DNA from: an uncultured Collinsella sp.
GTDB taxonomy: Bacteria; Actinomycetota; Coriobacteriia; Coriobacteriales; Coriobacteriaceae
DNA length: 8,896 nt
Direction of reading: 5' to 3'
NCBI GenBank assembly: GCA_902494545.1
Contig: CABUTP010000048.1
Coordinates: 1-8,896 of the forward strand
Shown: one piece after another, positions 6,081-8,896 of the stretch
Layout of the letters: each line of letters opens with the position of its first letter
How positions within the stretch are numbered: position 1 is the stretch's first letter
Notes under the pieces: generated by a model
The model's input: the letters and a program-made list of their open reading frames with translations, nothing else
Database searches by the model: none
What the model was told of the DNA's origin: nothing
Program-made: the position numbers and the translations under genes

Positions 6081-7988
6081 ATGGAACAGATTATCTTGAA
6101 CATACTCGAGGCTCTGCGTCGCGGTGAGACCGTGGACGACAAAGCGCTCGTCAAACTGATACATGCCGAGGCGCGCCGTGAGGGCGCCGACAAACGCGAT
6201 TTGGCCAAGCGCCGTCTGCTGCCGTTCTACCAGCGGGTTAAACGTGAGGAGCCGGCGCGGTGGGCTGGGTGGAATGTCGACGCCGATCTGGAACGTCGGT
6301 TGCTGCAAGTGCTGAGGATGAAGCCTCGTCGCACGGCTTCGGGCGTGGCGACCATTACCGTCATCACCAAGCCCTGGCCGTGCTCGGGCGATTGCCTGTT
6401 TTGCCCCAACGATCTGCGCATGCCCAAAAGCTATCTGCACGCCGAGCCGGCGTGCGCCCGTGCAGAGCAAAATTGCTTTGACCCGTATCTGCAGGTGAGC
6501 GCTCGTCTGACCGCGCTTTCGCAGATGGGGCATGCGACCGACAAGATAGAGCTCATCGTGCTCGGTGGCACCTGGAGCGACTATCCGCAAGGGTACCAGA
6601 CATGGTTTATGTCGGAACTTTTCCGTGCGCTCAATGACGATGCCGTCGCCGGCGTGGCGGCAAACCCCATGTTGGCGCGTCCGGGCATCAGTCGTGCCGA
6701 GGCGGGGCGTCTGCTCGATGACGCTCCCGCCGATGCCCTGCCGCCGGTGGTAGTAGAGCGCCGCGAGCGCTATCGGGCCGCCGGCATTGCGACAGACGAG
6801 GCTGAGCTTGCTGCCGGCGTTGCCGACGAGCAGGAGCGTGTGGATGCTGCCGTGGGCGGCTATAACCGCGCGGTGCGTCGTCTGTACGGCCCTGGTACGC
6901 CGTGGGGCGAGGTTGCCGAGTGGCAAACGACAACGATGGAAGAGCTTGAGCGTCAGCAGCGTATCAACGAGACGGCGAAGCATCGTGTGGTGGGGCTCGT
7001 TATCGAGACGCGCCCCGATGCCGTAACGCCGCAGGCCCTCACGCTCATCCGCCGCCTGGGCTGCACCAAGATTCAGATGGGTATCCAGAGTCTCGACCAG
7101 CACCTGCTCGACATCAACGAGCGCCGCATTTCGGTGGCTCAGGTCGAGTGGGCGTTTTCTCTTGCGCGCCTGTTTGGCTTTAAGATTCACGCGCATTTTA
7201 TGCTCAACTTGCTGGACGCCACGCCCGAGGGGGACAAGCGCGACTACGAGCGCTTTATGACCGAGGGGGCCTTTATGCCCGACGAGGTCAAGGTCTACCC
7301 GTGTGCGCTCATCGAGGGCTCGCGTTTGGTGGGCTGCTATGAGCGCGGCGAGTGGCGCCCCTATACCGAGGAAGAGCTGCTCGATGTGTTGGCCGACGAC
7401 ATCGTAGTGACGCCGGCGTTCTGCCGTATCAGCCGTATGATTCGTGACTTTAGCTCCGACGACATCATGGTGGGCAACAAGAAGCCTAATCTGCGTCAGC
7501 TCGTTGAGAACCGCCTAGCTGCTCGGGGTGACGGTGCGACGGTGCGTGAGATTCGCTATCGCGAGATCAGCACGGCGGGTGCCGATCTGGACGAGTTGAC
7601 CCTTGACGAGGAAGTGACGTACGAGACGCCGGTGACGCACGAGCGCTTTTTGCAGTGGGTGACGCCGCAGGGCAAGATCGCCGGCTTTTTGCGCCTGTCG
7701 TTGCCCGATCGTGCGTTTGTTACCGCGCACGCAGACGAGTTGCCGACGACGCCGGACGAGGCAATGATTCGCGAGGTGCACGTGTATGGCATGGCGGCGC
7801 GCGTGGGCGACCAGGGCCAGGCGGCGCAGCATCACGGGTTGGGGCGTGTGCTCGTAGAGCGTGCGTGCCAGATTGCTCGAGACGCGGGGTATACGCACAT
7901 CAACGTGATTAGCGCGATCGGTACGCGCGAGTACTATCGCCATTTGGGTTTTTACGACCACGGACTCTATCTGCAAAAGGAGCTCTAA
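6081..7988 (+). CDS. elp3: Elp3: radical SAM/GNAT enzyme of tRNA wobble uridine (U34) modification
   Basis: Protein of 635 residues. Elp3 adds a carboxymethyl group from acetyl-CoA to C5 of U34 in tRNA, using a [4Fe-4S] cluster and SAM. Residues 1-80 are a basic N-terminal tRNA-binding region. The radical SAM domain has cluster ligands C101, C105 and C108 (CX3CX2C), GGTWSDYPQGYQTWF (162-176), ETRPD (309-313), and MGIQSLDQHLLDINER (333-348). The C-terminal acetyltransferase domain shows IREVHVYG (563-570), QHHGLGRVLVERA (583-595) and ISAIGTREYYRHLGFY (610-625); Y618-Y619 match the conserved tyrosine pair. Between GGTW and ETRPD there are about 85 more residues than in eukaryotic Elp3, an Ala/Glu/Arg-rich insertion (about 186-285). 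No other Elongator subunits are nearby, as expected for bacterial Elp3 that works alone. The next gene starts immediately after its stop. Confidence 0.95.
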   Translation: MEQIILNILEALRRGETVDDKALVKLIHAEARREGADKRDLAKRRLLPFYQRVKREEPARWAGWNVDADLERRLLQVLRMKPRRTASGVATITVITKPWPCSGDCLFCPNDLRMPKSYLHAEPACARAEQNCFDPYLQVSARLTALSQMGHATDKIELIVLGGTWSDYPQGYQTWFMSELFRALNDDAVAGVAANPMLARPGISRAEAGRLLDDAPADALPPVVVERRERYRAAGIATDEAELAAGVADEQERVDAAVGGYNRAVRRLYGPGTPWGEVAEWQTTTMEELERQQRINETAKHRVVGLVIETRPDAVTPQALTLIRRLGCTKIQMGIQSLDQHLLDINERRISVAQVEWAFSLARLFGFKIHAHFMLNLLDATPEGDKRDYERFMTEGAFMPDEVKVYPCALIEGSRLVGCYERGEWRPYTEEELLDVLADDIVVTPAFCRISRMIRDFSSDDIMVGNKKPNLRQLVENRLAARGDGATVREIRYREISTAGADLDELTLDEEVTYETPVTHERFLQWVTPQGKIAGFLRLSLPDRAFVTAHADELPTTPDEAMIREVHVYGMAARVGDQGQAAQHHGLGRVLVERACQIARDAGYTHINVISAIGTREYYRHLGFYDHGLYLQKEL

Positions 7989-8867
7989 ATGAACAAGCCG
8001 AGTGTTTCTGCTGGCGTCGTTGCCGGCGTTGCTCTGGGGGCCGCGGCGCTTGGTGCGGCCGCTGTCGCTGTTCGTGCTGCCTGTCTGCAGGTTGCGCGAA
8101 CCCGCAATGGGTTGGCGCGTGTGAAACGCGTGCACGATGAGGGCGGCGACGAAGTCCGCGTATTGGTGCAAGGCGGCGTCTACCAAAGCGCGAGTTACGT
8201 TGGCGAACGCTGGGCGGAGCCCGTCTTTGCGTACTATCGCGCGTTTGACGACGTGTTTGAGGCCGAGGACGCAATGCGTGATGCTTACGGGCATGGTATC
8301 GACCGTATGCTCATGCTGGGCGGCGGCGGGTTTGCCTATCCCAAGTTCGCTCTGATGTCGCACGCGGGCTTGCGCATGGACGTCATCGAGTATGACGGAG
8401 AGATTACGCGCCTGGCGCGCCGTTGGTTCTATCTGGACGAGCTGGAGCGCACGGTGGGCGATCGCTTGCGGGTGATTACTGCTGAGGCTCGCTCGTATCT
8501 GGGTGTGACGAGTGTGGGCCATCGCCGCTACGACGTGGTCGTGAGCGATTGCTTTGGCGGTGCCGAGCCCGTACGCGAGCTGGCGACGGTTGAAGCGTTG
8601 CGTTTGGTGCGGGGCAGCCTAAATGTCGGTGGCGTCTACGTTGCCAATATCGTGAGCGCAAGCGAGGGGAGCGATGTGACGTTCCTGCGCGATTGCGCTG
8701 CCACGGCACTCGAGGTATTCGCCCACGCCTGGGTGGTCCCATGTGGCGATGCGGAGTTCGGCGGCGAGGAGAACTACCTGCTCATCGCCAGCGACGGCGA
8801 CTACGCCTTTGCCGAAGCCGTGCCCTTCGACGCCGACTTCCTCGGCACCGTCCTTCACGACAAGTAA
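7989..8867 (+). CDS. Membrane-anchored spermidine-synthase-like (class I methyltransferase fold) protein
   Basis: Protein of 292 residues. An Ala/Val/Gly hydrophobic segment (7-33) followed by a basic stretch (R37, R39, R44, K46, R47) predicts one membrane anchor with the domain in the cytoplasm. The rest follows the spermidine synthase pattern: VYQSASY (64-70), MLMLGGGGFAYPK (107-119) for the nucleotide site, DVIEYD (131-136), RVITAEARSYL (161-171), YDVVVSDCFGG (181-191) and LNVGGVYVANI (211-221). The usual Asp of the DxxD-type catalytic loop is absent (D187 is followed by CFGGAEPVREL), so aminopropyl transfer is doubtful; a methyltransferase or orphan role is equally possible. The ATG abuts the elp3 stop and AAGGAG (7977-7982) lies inside the end of elp3 at 6-nt spacing, so the two are very likely co-transcribed and coupled. 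Confidence 0.8.
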   Translation: MNKPSVSAGVVAGVALGAAALGAAAVAVRAACLQVARTRNGLARVKRVHDEGGDEVRVLVQGGVYQSASYVGERWAEPVFAYYRAFDDVFEAEDAMRDAYGHGIDRMLMLGGGGFAYPKFALMSHAGLRMDVIEYDGEITRLARRWFYLDELERTVGDRLRVITAEARSYLGVTSVGHRRYDVVVSDCFGGAEPVRELATVEALRLVRGSLNVGGVYVANIVSASEGSDVTFLRDCAATALEVFAHAWVVPCGDAEFGGEENYLLIASDGDYAFAEAVPFDADFLGTVLHDK

Positions 8868-8896
8868 GTCTCCCCGTCCCAAAAAGACTGGTCTTA

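Noticed and set aside
5877..7196. Open frame of 439 codons on the minus strand opposite elp3 and the DUF4097-like gene
   Set aside because: It lies antisense to a gene with firm domain matches; its product is Arg/His-rich with no recognisable motif, and GC-rich codon bias commonly opens such shadow frames.
7515..8522. Open frame of 335 codons on the minus strand spanning the elp3 end and the next gene
   Set aside because: It crosses two well-supported plus-strand genes and its product looks like antisense translation rich in Arg, His and Ala.
8881..8896. AAGAC/GTCTT inverted repeat at the right edge, possible terminator of the last gene
   Set aside because: Only a 5-bp stem with a 2-nt gap is visible before the window ends, so a T-run or longer stem cannot be confirmed.

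Overview
The window looks like ordinary chromosomal DNA from a high-GC actinobacterium. A Ski2-like helicase with an actinobacterial-type DUF3516 tail, a bacterial single-subunit Elp3 and GC-rich codon use suggest class Coriobacteriia (Collinsella/Olsenella-like gut bacteria). This assignment is inference from gene content and sequence style; no rRNA or other marker gene is present. I see no tRNA, rRNA, CRISPR array or transposase gene.

Left half, minus strand: (1) the 5' 653 codons of a DExH-box helicase with DUF3516, running off the left edge; (2) a 309-bp gap holding a long, nearly perfect inverted repeat that looks like a small mobile repeat (MITE-like); (3) a TrmB-like tRNA (guanine-N7) methyltransferase with unusual active-site residues; (4) a class I methyltransferase that resembles eukaryotic Trm9/ALKBH8. 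The minus-strand genes end at a divergent intergenic region (4100-4366).

Right half, plus strand: (5) a membrane-anchored XRE regulator overlapping by 4 nt with (6) a single-pass membrane protein whose outer part carries six GSGD-type repeats (DUF4097-like), closed by a strong intrinsic terminator; (7) Elp3, the radical SAM/acetyltransferase enzyme of wobble-uridine modification, with a -10 box so close to its ATG that the mRNA may be leaderless; (8) a membrane-anchored protein with a spermidine-synthase-like fold, starting directly after the elp3 stop.

How they may work together: elp3, the Trm9-like gene and the trmB-like gene all point to tRNA modification, and the helicase belongs to a superfamily rich in RNA helicases. 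In eukaryotes Elp3 makes cm5U at position 34 and Trm9 methylates it to mcm5U. Finding candidates for both steps about 2 kb apart in a bacterium is the most interesting feature here, although they are in different transcription units. The XRE/DUF4097 pair between them looks like an independent envelope-sensing or autoregulated module.
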